A DNA stretch of 55,325 nt, from the NCBI GenBank assembly GCA_030770425.1, contig JASJFT010000015.1, forward strand, positions 380,394 through 435,718, read 5' to 3'. The stretch comes from Darksidea phi. Taxonomy: Eukaryota > Ascomycota > Dothideomycetes > Pleosporales > Lentitheciaceae. The position numbers and the translations under genes were made by a program. Of this stretch, positions 44,206 through 54,364 are shown in pieces. Every line of letters begins with the position of its first letter. Within the stretch, counting starts at the first letter, position 1. The notes beneath the pieces were generated by a model. It did not search any database, was not told where the DNA came from, and was given only the letters and a program-made list of their open reading frames with translations.

Positions 44206-44512
44206 GTTGGGATGGGAGATGTGGTCTTCCGCGAAGCGGCTGGACGCCGGGGCTGCGTTGGATGGGGGGGAGGGGGAGGGGGAGCAGGGAAAGGGGTTCG
44301 ATAGGCGCTGTAGAGAGGCAGACGAGGCCGTGACCGGTGCAGTTGAAGTTGAATGATGAAAGGGCCGGGGGCGTGACATGGGAACGGGCTTGGCGCACAG
44401 CAGCGTGGCCCAAGCGGCTGAGCCCGCCGTGTTTCGTCATCCCCCGTGGTGGCCCTTCTGCGAGAAAACACATTCCCGTTCGACTGCACTCCCCCATAGC
44501 GCTACCGTGCCA
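44206..44512. promoter_or_regulatory. 307-bp divergent promoter of rab5 and sac1
   Basis: Start codons of the minus-strand Rab5 gene and the plus-strand Sac1 gene are separated by 307 bp, so both promoters are here. A G-rich block (44264-44296) next to the Rab5 start would be a pyrimidine-rich leader on the Rab5 transcript. No TATA box is evident. Confidence 0.65.
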
Positions 44513-46728
44513 ATGGCCGCCACCCTTCCGTTCCGCGACATCAACGTGCACTCGTCGCCCTCGCACTACGCTTTCTCATCCCCATCCTCGCCCGCTGCGC
44601 CGACACTCGTAGTGGATCGCCCGAGCGGCGACCTGCGTCTGTACGATGGGAAGCTGCTGGGCTCGAAGAGGGTGTCCAGCATTGCGGGCATCCTGGGCAT
44701 CATCAAGCTGCGCCTAGGTCAGAGATCCCGCCGTGCTGGAGAATGCCTCGCTGACGAGCACGCAAAGACAAATACATCATCGTAATCACCAAAGCGCAGC
44801 CCATGGGACGGATAAAGGGACACATGATGTACAGAGTAATCTCGACCGAGTTCCTGCCTCTGCGCGAGCGTCCGCTGCACGACGCCGATGAGGACAGCTA
44901 TCTCGGCCTGCTCAAAGCTTTGCTCAAGACGTCCCCGCTGTACTTTTCCTACTCGTTCGACATCACCAACAGCTTCCAACGCCAGGCACACGCAGACTCA
45001 TCCGCACCGCTATGGAAGCGTGCAGACGACCGCTTCTTTTGGAACCGCTTCGTGCAGAGCGACCTCATCGATTTTCGTGGCGGCTTGAACACCGGATACG
45101 GAAGGCACTCGAGCGGGCAGCAGCCCGAGCTGGATCCCTACATCCTGCCCGTCATGTACGGCATGATGGAGGTCAAGAACACGTCCATCAAGGGCAATCC
45201 GCTGACCTTCATCCTAATTACACGGAGATCGCGGCTTAAGGCGGGAACGAGATACTTCTCGCGCGGCATTGACGAGAATGGGAATGTGTCCAACTTCAAC
45301 GAGACAGAGCAGGCCATCATCCTCAACGACCATGCGTCCGGCGGACTGGGCGGATATGGGTCGAATCAGAATGGTGCTGCTCGAGGCGCTGCTGGCAAAG
45401 AGGTACAGGTGCTAGCTTATGTGCAGACTCGCGGCAGTGTTCCCGTTTTTTGGACCGAGATCAACACCTTGAAGTACACCCCGAAGCTTCAGGTCCGCGG
45501 CGTGGAAAGCGCCATACCAGCAGCAAAGAAACACTTCGCCGAGCAGATTCGCCTCTATGGTGACAACTGGCTGGTCAACTTGGTCAATCAGAAAGGTCGT
45601 GAACAGCGTGTGAAGGAGGCGTATGAGAAAATGGTCGATTATCTGGTAACCTCACCGGTGGAGAACGTCGAAGGTGACGAAATCACTTCGGAAAAGTTCC
45701 ATATCATCGAACCACAGAAAGCCAAGACCGCATATGACCGTCTCCACTACATCTACTTCGACTTCCACAACGAGACCAAGGGCCTGCAATGGCACCGCGC
45801 AAAGCGTTTGATGGACCAGCTCGCGCCGCATGTGATCAAACACGGCTACTTCCGCGGAGTTGACATGCCAGGCGATACCGGGCGTGTTGAGGTTAGACGG
45901 CATCAAACGGCAGTCGTGCGCACTAATTGCATGGACTGTCTCGATCGCACCAACGTTGTGCAGAGCATGCTGGGACGCTTCATTCTCTCTCGGATGCTCG
46001 TTGATCTAGGGCTATTGCGTGAAGGCGAGAATGCGGAGGACGACCAGGCCTTCGAATTCCTCTTCCGCAACGTGTGGGCAGACAATGCCGATGTAGTATC
46101 CAAGTCCTACTCAGGAACCGGGGCGCTCAAGACCGACTTTACACGCCTCGGCGTTCGAACCAAGCAGGGTGCGCTCCAGGACCTCAACAACTCCATCACG
46201 CGCTATTTCTTAAACAACTTCGCCGACGGGCCGCGTCAAGATGCCTTTGATCTCTTCCTGGGTACCTATCTTCCTGCCGACGCTGGCATTGGCAGCCTGC
46301 TCCTCTTCGCGGATCGACGTCCGCTTCTTATTCAGTCAATACCTTATATTCTCGCTGCCAGCATCTTCTTCATCTTCGTGGGCAGCTTCACCCGCAGGTC
46401 GGCAGATTCCGCAGTTTGGCCTTTACGACTCCTTCTGTTCGTCTTCATGGGCGTCGCGGCTGCGTGCTTTAATTTTATCTGGACCAATGGCACGTTATAT
46501 GTAAGTTTCTCATCCCTGAACATTACACTTGGATGGAGTGACTGACTGTAGCAGGTCAATTGGCCGAAACTCAATCGGCTGCCTCAAGCTATGGAGTCGT
46601 ATCAGGAGGCGCTGAACCATGTGTCGCATAACCCTGTTGTGGGCTCCTTCGTTGGGACGAGACATGAGCGGGGAAAGAGCGATGCGCGGTTGTTGGGGTT
46701 GGAGGAGGGAAAAAAGAGAATAGAATAG
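44513..46728 (+). CDS. sac1: Phosphoinositide phosphatase Sac1
   Basis: Model: 44513..44717, 44768..46500 and 46555..46728, giving 703 residues. The first splice gives IKLRLDKYIIVITKAQPMGR, the conserved start of the Sac domain. The catalytic motif RTNCMDCLDRTNVVQ fits C-x5-R-T with the nucleophile at about Cys456 and Arg462. Other family blocks are RFFWNRFVQSDLIDFRG, RSRLKAGTRYFSRGIDENGN and KTDFTRLGVRTKQGALQD. Two hydrophobic segments near the C-terminus (SIPYILAASIFFIFVGSFT, and LRLLLFVFMGVAAACFNFI) anchor it in the ER/Golgi membrane. The last exon supplies VNWPKLNRLPQAME. Sac1 dephosphorylates mainly PI4P and controls PI4P levels at the ER and Golgi. It is divergent from Rab5. Confidence 0.94.
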
Positions 46729-47206
46729 TGACATTGCGCGTGGTTTGGGTGCTTGGTAGATAGAGTGTATGAATATACATTATGTGCACAGCCTCTCTGG
46801 GTTCCTGTCTGTTCCATGGAATGCTGCAGTGATTTTGCTATCGTCATAAGAGTTGTACTTGTCAAGGTAGTTTGAAGGGATACATCGATTTCTTTGCGTC
46901 TAAAGCGAGTGGACCGTCATACAGGAGAGTATAGTTCTCACGGCCATCAGCGCAGCATTCTAGGCATTACAAAGTCGTACAATCATCCAAGAAGTGTTGG
47001 AATGTCTGAAGAATGTTGTACGAGGAATGTTACATAGATGTGGTGGTACAGGTAATTGGGGTATCATCGGATGAGCAACACAGATCTAGAATATGAGACA
47101 AGAGGGAAGGAGTATCCGAGGAGCGAGAGTTTTTTGACAGAGAGGAGCCCGAGAGGAGTAGACATTGGAAAGGTCGTGACAGAAGCGGAAAGGATTAGGA
47201 GAAGAG
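46729..47206. other. Interval between convergent genes
   Basis: Contains 3' regions of sac1 (plus) and the unknown minus-strand gene. No further signal was found. Confidence 0.6.
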
Positions 47207-47746
47207 CTAGCAAGTAACCTCCACCATTGGTAGTACCACCACATCAAACTCTTCATCCACGCTCTCTTCACTCCCAGCATCTGCCTCTTTCAACAACTTT
47301 CCATTCTCACCGTACTTTCCACCCACAAAGTCCCATCCGTCTCCTTCGAGTTTGCGCCTCAAACGTTCACGGTTCGAGCTCACCGCGCGAGCAAGAAGCG
47401 GCGCCCACTCTCCACTTCGCGACGGCGGTACTCCCTGCTGAGGGCTTTCCGCCTCTGCTTCCCACTCATCGAAATCGGGGAGGATCCAGAGGTCGGATTC
47501 GTCGTTGCTGGCGTTAAGATTTAGACAGGTGCTCTGGTGCATGTCCATGTGCGAGGGCTGGGGGTAGATGCGTGGACGTTTACGTTTGCTGGATTTGGCA
47601 GGGGTGGTGATGAAGTAGCCGTGGTTGTTGGGCTGCGTGAGTGATATGCGGGAAGTATGGGTGTAGTCGGTCTCGGGTGTGCTTTTCTGCTTCGGTGTTT
47701 TGGAGCCTTGGGCCCGGTGTGCGGGGATAGAGGCGGCTGACGACAT
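47207..47746 (-). CDS. Conserved-looking hypothetical protein
   Basis: A single exon of 179 residues starting MSSAASIPAHRAQG. The first half is polar with a basic, nuclear-localisation-like patch (KSSKRKRPRIYPQPSHMDMH). The middle is acidic and Trp-rich (DLWILPDFDEWEAEAE). The most conserved-looking part is the helical stretch SNRERLRRKLEGDGWDFVGG. The C-terminus is very acidic and ends VEVTC. No signal peptide or membrane segment is present. I recall similar short proteins with a GDGWDFVGG motif in other ascomycetes but cannot name a function. A GTTACT donor near the stop leaves open a further short exon. Confidence 0.68.
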   Translation of the reverse strand: MSSAASIPAHRAQGSKTPKQKSTPETDYTHTSRISLTQPNNHGYFITTPAKSSKRKRPRIYPQPSHMDMHQSTCLNLNASNDESDLWILPDFDEWEAEAESPQQGVPPSRSGEWAPLLARAVSSNRERLRRKLEGDGWDFVGGKYGENGKLLKEADAGSEESVDEEFDVVVLPMVEVTC

Positions 47747-48607
47747 GGCGATCGCGCGTGATGGAATACCGTAGGGCAGGCGGCTGGTAGGGTTACAGTG
47801 AACAGGCGTTCAATACCACTCACAAGCACTGATATGGATAGCTTTTGTTGCGCCTAGAGTGGAGAAGGGGAAAGCCACATGCATAGAAATCGCAGATAAA
47901 ATGCAGGTGATAAAGCACAAGCTACGCCCGAGGGGGCGGATGCGAGATCAATCAAGTGCACGATATGGTTGCCTGGTGGTGCTGGTGGAAGGAGTCATCC
48001 GATGACGTTGGGGTGGTGGTGGCGGTGCACCGTTGGCTGAATTTCAGTGGCGGCGTGCCGGCCAGTGTGGACGAAACACGAAGGAATGCGGAGCAGTGCT
48101 TTCGTAGAGTTATCATGGATGGCCTCGGCAGGGTGACGTGGTTCGTATTGGGTGTCAGAGGTGGTAGGGCGAAAGAGACCAAAAGTGATTCCTGGGTGGA
48201 TAAACGTGCTCGTCATAGAAGGCTCATCAGCCACCACTTCATAACCTACGAATCTTTTTGGCGAGCCTGTAATGCATGCGCGTGCCGACTTGTCAAAATA
48301 GATTATATCGAATAGTCTGCCCCATCCAGCGTGATATACAGGAGATAGAAACAATGGGTGGGAAAGGAAGAGAAATGGAGCCATATATGCGTCAAGGAGT
48401 AGCTTCCAATATTGCTTAGATTATCAATTATCTGTTGGTGCACAGTAGTTTGAGAGGCACGCTAATAGCGGGCCATAACATATCATGCCCCTCACTTGCT
48501 TGTACTTAAGAATAGTTTGTGGACACCCACATTTATTTATATATTAATTGAGGGGCAAAATAATCACATCAATCAAATAAACAAGCAGCTCTCCCCGAGA
48601 GATGTGA
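47747..48607. other. Intergenic, no supported gene
   Basis: Contains the promoter of the minus-strand unknown gene. Overlapping plus and minus frames at 47952-48384 lack coding character. Composition turns AT-rich from about 48400. Confidence 0.5.
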
Positions 48608-48743
48608 GGCTGGCTGGCGCAATGGTAGCGCGTCAGATTCCAGTGTATCTGGAACATCCTGAAGGTATGAAAATTTACAACTCTGTAGCCGTCCCGTAAC
48701 TGACAAAATCAACAGGTTACCTGTTCGAATCAGGTGTCGGTCA
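48608..48743 (+). tRNA. tRNA-Trp-like (CCA anticodon) with intron, possibly a pseudogene
   Basis: The 5' acceptor GGCTGGC (48608-48614) pairs, with G-U wobbles, with GTCGGTC (48736-48742). The D arm is GCGC-AATGGTA-GCGC, giving a good box A (TGGCGCAATGG). The anticodon region is TTCCAG with CCA at 48640-48642. The T arm ACCTG-TTCGAAT-CAGGT (48719-48735) is perfect and supplies box B. The ~70-nt interruption after position 37 begins TGTATCTGGAA, which can pair with the anticodon TTCCAG as in intron-containing pre-tRNA-Trp. The weak point is the 3' side of the anticodon stem: UCUGA is expected before AGGTT, but TCAAC is found, although CTGAC a few bases upstream could pair with GTCAG. It is either a functional gene with a shifted splice site or a decayed copy. 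Confidence 0.55.
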
Positions 48744-48750
48744 AATTCCA

Positions 48751-48772
48751 TTTTTTTTTTTTTTTTTTTTTT
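48751..48772 (+). terminator. Poly-T RNA polymerase III terminator
   Basis: A run of about 22 T starts 7 bp after the discriminator base of the tRNA-like locus, which is the expected position for Pol III termination. It is followed by TTTTAG-type repeats. The run is longer than termination needs. Confidence 0.6.
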
Positions 48773-49045
48773 AGTTTTAGTTTTAGTTTTGCCAATCAGT
48801 GATTGCAGTGTATATTTTTATTGATATTAGAATCGGGTTATATCTAAGTTAGATATTGCTCTTTATATATAATTTGTCTATAGAAATATAGATCTAGGAT
48901 ATGTGCCATCCACTAGATTTATACTCTCAGCATTTACGTTCTTCCGAGGCCGGCGCTAGTGCGCTCCGACCGAGCTCTTTGCCCTACGCTCTTGGACGAC
49001 ATCAACACCTCCATCCTCATCCTTACCCATTGGAGGCAGCCCACC

Positions 49046-51055
49046 ATGCTGCGCGCTTCTATTCTGCGCGCCCGTCCAGCGCTGCGGCCAATCGCCCCCC
49101 GCACGCGCCTGCAATGGCAAGTAGCCCAGCGCTTCTATGCCGAGGAAAAGAAGCCGGACAACACCGTCATCCCTAATCCCGCACCCTCCGTCACGCCCTC
49201 GAACCCGGAGCCTGCCTTAAGTGCAACAATATCTTCCTCTGACGTCCCCAGAACCCCGCCGGTACCCGAGACCGCAACGCCATCAACAGCATCGCGCTCA
49301 GCTCCGGCTGTACAGCCCGCGACCACTCCCCCTACCGGCCCCGGTTCTGCGAGCGTAGCCCCCAACCCAGCGCAGCCGAAGCGTAAGAAGCGGCGATTGC
49401 GCAAACTCTTGTATTATTCGGTGCTTCTCTCCGTGCTAGGCTACGCCGGTGGTGTGTGGTATTCGCTGGTCTCGGACAACTTCCACGACTTCTTCACAGA
49501 ATACATTCCCTTTGGCGAGGATGCGGTTGCGTACTTTGAGGAACGCGAGTTTAGGAGACGCTTCCCAGGTCGCGCCGGCCAACCGCGTCTGCACCCGCAG
49601 ATTACGGGCGAGAACAAGGTCACAATACCCGGGAAGAGCGGCCTTACCTCGAGGGTAGCTCAGGAGGGTGGAAGTGATCTGGGAGCAAGGGGTCCGCATG
49701 TCAGCGCCGTGGACGCCCATGCCAGGACTGATCCTGCCGTCCAAGCTCCCGAGGTCGGCTCAAGCGCTCCGCCGAAGGGTGTCCAGGAGAAGAAGCAGGA
49801 AGAAGCGCATAAGGAAAAGCCTACCGAGTCAATTTCTCACAAGCTGCTTCCCAAGAGCGATACCAAGGTCGAACCAGCCAAGGAGACGAAGGCTGCACCA
49901 GCGCCTACGGCGCCTGCATCTGCCACACCCATCAAGCCGATTGATCATCTCGCTGTGGGCCAAGCAGACGAGGCGGTCGTGCAGGATGTTGTAAAGATTG
50001 TGAACGACATCATCGCCGTCATCAATGCCGATACGGCTCGTGATACCAAGTACGACTCTGCGCTGGAAAAGGCCAAGTCGGATCTTGGCAAGGTCGTCTC
50101 GGACATCACCCTGCTCAAGGAGGGCTTGCAAAAGTCTGCAGAAGACAAGATCAAGGCCATCCATAGCGAATTCGATTCCGCTGCCAAGGAGCTCGTTCAG
50201 CGACTGGACCACCAGATGCAGGCCCAGGAGACGCACTGGAAGGAGGAGTATGAGAATGAGCGCGAGCGCCTCGCTCAGTCTTACAGGGAGCGTTTGCAGT
50301 CCGAGATCGATGCGGCGAACAAGGTGTACGAGCAGAAGCTAAAGAATGAGTTACTCGAACAGAGCATCTCCCTCCAGCGCTCTTTCGCCTCGTCCGTCCG
50401 GGATCAGGTTGAGCAGGAACGTGACGGCCGCCTCGGCAAGCTCAACGAGCTTTCTTCTTCCGTGTCGGAACTAGAGAAGCTCACCGCTGAGTGGAACGCT
50501 GTTGTAGACGCTAACCTCAAGACACAGCATCTTGTGGTCGCCGTGGAAGCCGTCAAGTCTACTCTTGAGAACCAAGTCGTGCCTAAGCCCTTTATCTCCG
50601 AGCTCGCCGCCCTTAAGGAAATCGCCGCCGAGGATCCTGTCGTCAGCGCCGCCATCGCTAGCATCAACCCCGCCGCCTACCAACGTGGCATTCCCAACAC
50701 AGCACAACTCATCGACCGCTTCCGACGCGTCGCGCAGGAGGTAAGGAAAGCTGCTCTTCTCCCCGAAGATGCTGGTGTTGCCTCGCATATTGCCTCTCTC
50801 GCCATGTCAAAAGTGCTCTTCAAGAAGTCCGGTCTAGCAGTGGGCCAAGACGTGGAAGCTGTACTCGCTAGAACGGAGGCATTACTTGAGGAAGGCGATC
50901 TGGACGCAGCAACACGTGAAATGAACGGGCTTCAGGGATGGGCGAAGGTGTTGAGCAAGGACTGGCTTGGCGAGTGCAGAAGGGTACTAGAAGTTAAGCA
51001 GGCTTTGGATGTTATTGCCACGGAAGCAAGACTGCAGAGTCTGCTGGTGGATTAA
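49046..51055 (+). CDS. mic60: MICOS complex subunit Mic60 (mitofilin/Fcj1)
   Basis: A single exon of 669 residues. The start at 49046 is chosen because MLRASILRARPALRPIAPRT is a classic Arg-rich mitochondrial presequence, whereas the frame opening at 48959 is not. A Pro/Ser/Thr-rich linker and a KRKKRRLRK stretch precede one transmembrane helix (LLYYSVLLSVLGYAGGVWYS, about residues 121-142). Then comes YIPFGEDAVAYFEEREFRRR, a Mic60 signature. The central region is a long coiled coil (residues ~300-480), and the C-terminal mitofilin domain includes IPNTAQLIDRFRRVAQEVRK and RARLQSLL-like helices ending EARLQSLLVD. Mic60 anchors crista junctions in the inner membrane and contacts outer-membrane TOM/SAM. 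Length is close to other filamentous ascomycetes. Confidence 0.94.
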   Translation: MLRASILRARPALRPIAPRTRLQWQVAQRFYAEEKKPDNTVIPNPAPSVTPSNPEPALSATISSSDVPRTPPVPETATPSTASRSAPAVQPATTPPTGPGSASVAPNPAQPKRKKRRLRKLLYYSVLLSVLGYAGGVWYSLVSDNFHDFFTEYIPFGEDAVAYFEEREFRRRFPGRAGQPRLHPQITGENKVTIPGKSGLTSRVAQEGGSDLGARGPHVSAVDAHARTDPAVQAPEVGSSAPPKGVQEKKQEEAHKEKPTESISHKLLPKSDTKVEPAKETKAAPAPTAPASATPIKPIDHLAVGQADEAVVQDVVKIVNDIIAVINADTARDTKYDSALEKAKSDLGKVVSDITLLKEGLQKSAEDKIKAIHSEFDSAAKELVQRLDHQMQAQETHWKEEYENERERLAQSYRERLQSEIDAANKVYEQKLKNELLEQSISLQRSFASSVRDQVEQERDGRLGKLNELSSSVSELEKLTAEWNAVVDANLKTQHLVVAVEAVKSTLENQVVPKPFISELAALKEIAAEDPVVSAAIASINPAAYQRGIPNTAQLIDRFRRVAQEVRKAALLPEDAGVASHIASLAMSKVLFKKSGLAVGQDVEAVLARTEALLEEGDLDAATREMNGLQGWAKVLSKDWLGECRRVLEVKQALDVIATEARLQSLLVD

Positions 51056-51385
51056 GTTTCCGACACTTTTGGCTGTTATGGACGAACGATAGATTTTAGG
51101 GGTTTGTATTTTTCTTTTGTGAATTCAAGTATTGTACCTCTACGTGTAGTCAATAGGATCTTGTACGCGTCAGCCTGAGGGGTATCAGTGACCGGTGATC
51201 TGCACAACAAGCAGAGTTCATCGAATTAAACACGAGTAATTTCGTGTCAAGGCAGCTGACTACGCTTTCCCCGCGTTCGGTACAGCCTTGCTCCGCCACA
51301 CAACCTCAGTCTAGTGTTAAGGATATCAAGACCGTGCCCACCACGGCCACCTGACTTCATTCTTTATGTCTTTGTCTTGTTGAGC
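51056..51385. other. Intergenic between mic60 and the next gene
   Basis: Contains the mic60 3' UTR and the promoter of the downstream plus-strand gene. No other signal is seen. Confidence 0.6.
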
Positions 51386-52497
51386 ATGGCTTCTCCGTTC
51401 GCGAGGGAACCCCAAGCCCCGACAATGGCGGACCTATCCGATGTATCGTCTACTATCGTGGACAAAGACGCTACCAGCGAGACGTATTCGATTCGTTCCT
51501 CCACTTCCTCTGATCTTGAAGCACTAGACTCGAAACGAATGATAGGAAGGTCATGCCGGAGTAAGATCCGGTCATCTATCCAAGCCTTTTTTGGATGGGC
51601 GCTCAAGATCTTGGGTGTACTAGCGGCAGTCGTCTTTGGTGTTTGGGCACCTATTACGTATCGCCTGCAAGTCTATGGAAATGTCAGTAATGACAAGAGC
51701 CAGGAGAAGTTATTAAAGAAGTTGAAGGAGGTGGTTATGAGAATTGAAGGGGTGGAGCAGGAGGTTGAGCTGAGGATGGGAGGCGTAGGTAGGCTAAGGG
51801 TTTGGGAGTTCTGTGAGGGGAAGCAGTGGAGTGTAAGTAAAGAGTTTCTTATCTGTCCTTAGGAGGGTATGAAAGGGGCGGAGGCGAGATTCCACTCGTC
51901 CCTCCATGCTCCATTCTAATTTCCCCAATTGGCCACATATGTGTTGTCGTTTTAGTCGTTGTAGGAAGAGCCTGGCGGCGTCATTTTTTTATTGTGCTTC
52001 GTTCTAGTTGTGAAGATAGAGATGGATGATGTGCACTGACCTCGTTCCAGACCCTCGCCGCCTGCCAATCCGCAACCGCATCCATGAACCTAGCGTCCAT
52101 CTTCCAAGAAATAACCACATCCTACCCCGTCCACGCTCCTTCAGCCCGTCGGACCATCTCTCCCCACTCTGCTTCTTCTACGCCAGATTTAACACCCATC
52201 CCAACAATCCTCGCTCCTCTACGTCTGAGTACAGCAAGCACCATCTCACCCTTGCCTACTGCCAGCCCTACATGGCAAACTCTTACTCGCAGCATGCCAG
52301 TGCCTGCGCAAACGAGCAGTCCACAAAGCGGTGCTGTAGTGAGCAAGCTGCTTTCTATGCCGGTGGCGGTTGTACTAGGGTTGGGGATTGGATCGGCACC
52401 CATTGTGTTTTTAGGGGTGTGGGTTTGGTGGAAGATGGTTAAGAGGAGAAGCTTGAGCCTGCGATTTTATAAAAGGTTAAAGAACGGTATCAGATAA
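51386..52497 (+). CDS. Hypothetical two-helix membrane protein
   Basis: Model: 51386..51832 joined to 52051..52497 (218-nt intron with GTAAGT donor, CACTGAC branch and TTCCAG acceptor), 297 residues. Start MASPFAREPQAPTMADLSDV; the later Met (51425) is also possible. After a Ser/Thr-rich N-terminus there is a hydrophobic helix (ILGVLAAVVFGVWAPITYRL) and a charged amphipathic helix (SQEKLLKKLKEVVMRIEGVE). Next is a Ser/Thr/Pro-rich region, then a second hydrophobic helix (MPVAVVLGLGIGSAPIVFLG) and a basic tail (KRRSLSLRFYKRLKNG). No domain is recognised. The long intron and in-frame continuity support a real gene; membrane association is a prediction. Confidence 0.6.
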
Positions 52498-53150
52498 TTC
52501 CGATCGTATTATGACTCGTTACAAGGTTCACATCGGAGGAGCTCTCTTTGGAGTCGTCATAATTGTTTGCGTCAAAGCAGTCAGAGTGACCGCTCAACTT
52601 CGGAATGGAAAGCCGGAAACGTATCATCCAAGATCCGATCCTTGATTTTTATAATAGGAGGCTGCGAAATGAAACAGTTGTCAGGGCGCGGGTGTAAGAA
52701 TAGATGCAAACTTAGGTGCTTGTGGAGTAGCAGACCGCATTTCATCCTTAGCCTACGTATATGCAACGCAAGCCGTTACCATGGTACGGAGGAACACAGT
52801 GCAATATGGAGGCCGTATGCACGAAATGTCTTCGTCTGAGTCCTGCCGCATTAGGTTCTGCATGTGCCGCGTCGGATTTTGCATGTGCACATTTTCGGAG
52901 ATAAGAGTAACGCATTTCATATATAATGGGCATGATACGTCTATTTTGCAACACAATTTTCTTAGATAAATACGATTCTAAGCTAGTAAGAACTCTATCG
53001 TACAGGTAGGTCTCTTTTCTTACGTCGCAAATCGGACAAAAGCGCAGCTTCGAGTTTGCAACAACAGGTGCTGACACCTGTCTAAACAAGATTTACTCAT
53101 CATGACCCACGTTCAATGTCAATACTTGAGGGAAAGAGGTTGTAGAGCAG
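52498..53150. other. Intergenic, no supported gene
   Basis: Only short overlapping frames on both strands (52567-53089) without coding character. AT-richer than the preceding block. Confidence 0.55.
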
Positions 53151-54320
53151 TTGGCGGGGGAGATAGAAAATAAGACAAGTCCGTGTGCCCAACAGCACTA
53201 TCATGATACACCTCTTACAAATGTCGCAGTCATTGTTACAGGTCCCAGTCAGAAATCACTTGGTGCTGAGCTCGTCGACGATATCGCAAGCGGATCCAAA
53301 CCGGCCAAAATCATGCTTGCAGGACGAAACGAGGCAATTCGCAAGGCGAACTCCTCCGTCCAAGTTTTCTTTGTACAGCTCGACTTAGCAAACAATGTCT
53401 CCGTTCAGGCTGCTGTAGACAAGATCAAAAGGCTCACCTTGACGGTGGATGTATTGGTCAACAACGCCGGTGTGATGGGCATACTCTTAGTATAGAGTAG
53501 AGTAAGTACTTGATTAATCTATATACTAAACTTAGGGCCTATATATACCCGAGGGCATAGGGCCTGTACTCAAGCAGAGTGAATGGGGTTCTATATATGA
53601 TAGGGTTTCCTAGCTAACACATAGGGGAGTTTAGAAAATCACTAGACGGCGTGGAGATGCATTTTGCAGCTAATCACTTGGGCTACTTCCTACTTACCAA
53701 CTTGCTCGTTGGTGAGCTTCCAGCGGCGAAAGGACGTGTTGTCAACGTCACGAGTATGGGATATGCGCTTGCGGAGGCGAATACGGAGGACGCCAACTTC
53801 GAAGTGAGTGCTGCTTACCGGGCTAGCTTTATTAGATATCGGTACTTTGAAGATGAACGAGACGACTAAGCTGCATGTTCACTAGGATAGCAAATGCTAT
53901 AGTGCATGGGTAGCATACGCACGCTCTAAGACTGCGAACATCCTCTGCTCCCACTCACTGGCGGAGAAGTCCAAGATCAAGGGAATCACTTCGGTGGCTG
54001 CAGACCTAGGAATTCAGTTATTCTCCGGCCGGCATCATACAGACAAGCAACTGAAGACAAAGTGGTCTTCGAAACACAGTTACAAGCAAATACGGGCATG
54101 GATCATGACTTCCTGATGAAGGGCTTTGAACTCGCTACGGAGCGAAACGGAGGCGTTCCACCACCGCATTCGCCTCCAGTCTCTATACAGCAGGGTGCTG
54201 GGGCGCTGCTGACGGGTTTGCTTGGTCAATACGCAGGTAAGATTGAGACCTCGCCATATGTGCGGGCGGTGCTAACTACGCGAAGCTCCATCTGTTGCTC
54301 TTCTGCACGGGGGTGCACCA
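53151..54320 (+). pseudogene. Broken short-chain dehydrogenase/reductase
   Basis: Readable SDR blocks in order: NVAVIVTGPSQKSLGAELVD (Rossmann start, where the usual TGxxxGxG glycines are changed), QLDLANNVSVQAAV, VDVLVNNAGVMGI (NNAG motif), then after an AT-rich insert EMHFAANHLGYFLLTNLLVG, VVNVTSMGYAL (catalytic Ser) and, after a plausible intron at about 53802-53884, WVAYARSKTANIL (YxxxK). Beyond AADLGIQLFS the frame shifts, and a C-terminal block QQGAGALLTGLLG appears in another frame. The first block has no ATG, and an in-frame TAG interrupts after NNAGVMGILLV. This is most like retinol-dehydrogenase-type fungal SDRs of about 320 residues. The changed glycine motif plus the frame breaks point to a pseudogene. 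Confidence 0.7.
53526..53634. repeat. 109-bp AT-rich segment bounded by 7-bp inverted repeats
   Basis: CTAAACT at 53526 and AGTTTAG at 53628 are perfect inverted copies, and the adjoining bases (TAGGGCCTAT versus CCCCTAT on the other strand) are partly similar. Two TATATA cores lie inside. It sits in the middle of the broken SDR gene between the NNAG block and EMHFAANH. This may be a short MITE-like insertion or just a degenerate intron ending in TTTAG. Confidence 0.3.
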
Positions 54321-54364
54321 ATCCCCGGGCTCACCAAAGATTGCTGAAGATCTATGGAGGTTGA

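Noticed and set aside
47956..48315. 119-codon plus-strand frame near the unknown gene
   Set aside because: Overlapped by a 129-codon minus frame and with no coding-like features.
48751..48800. Long T-run followed by TTTTAG repeats as the tail of a tRNA-derived SINE or a telomere-like tract
   Set aside because: There is no body sequence between the tRNA part and the T-run, and the repeat unit is not the fungal telomere repeat TTAGGG; a Pol III terminator is simpler.
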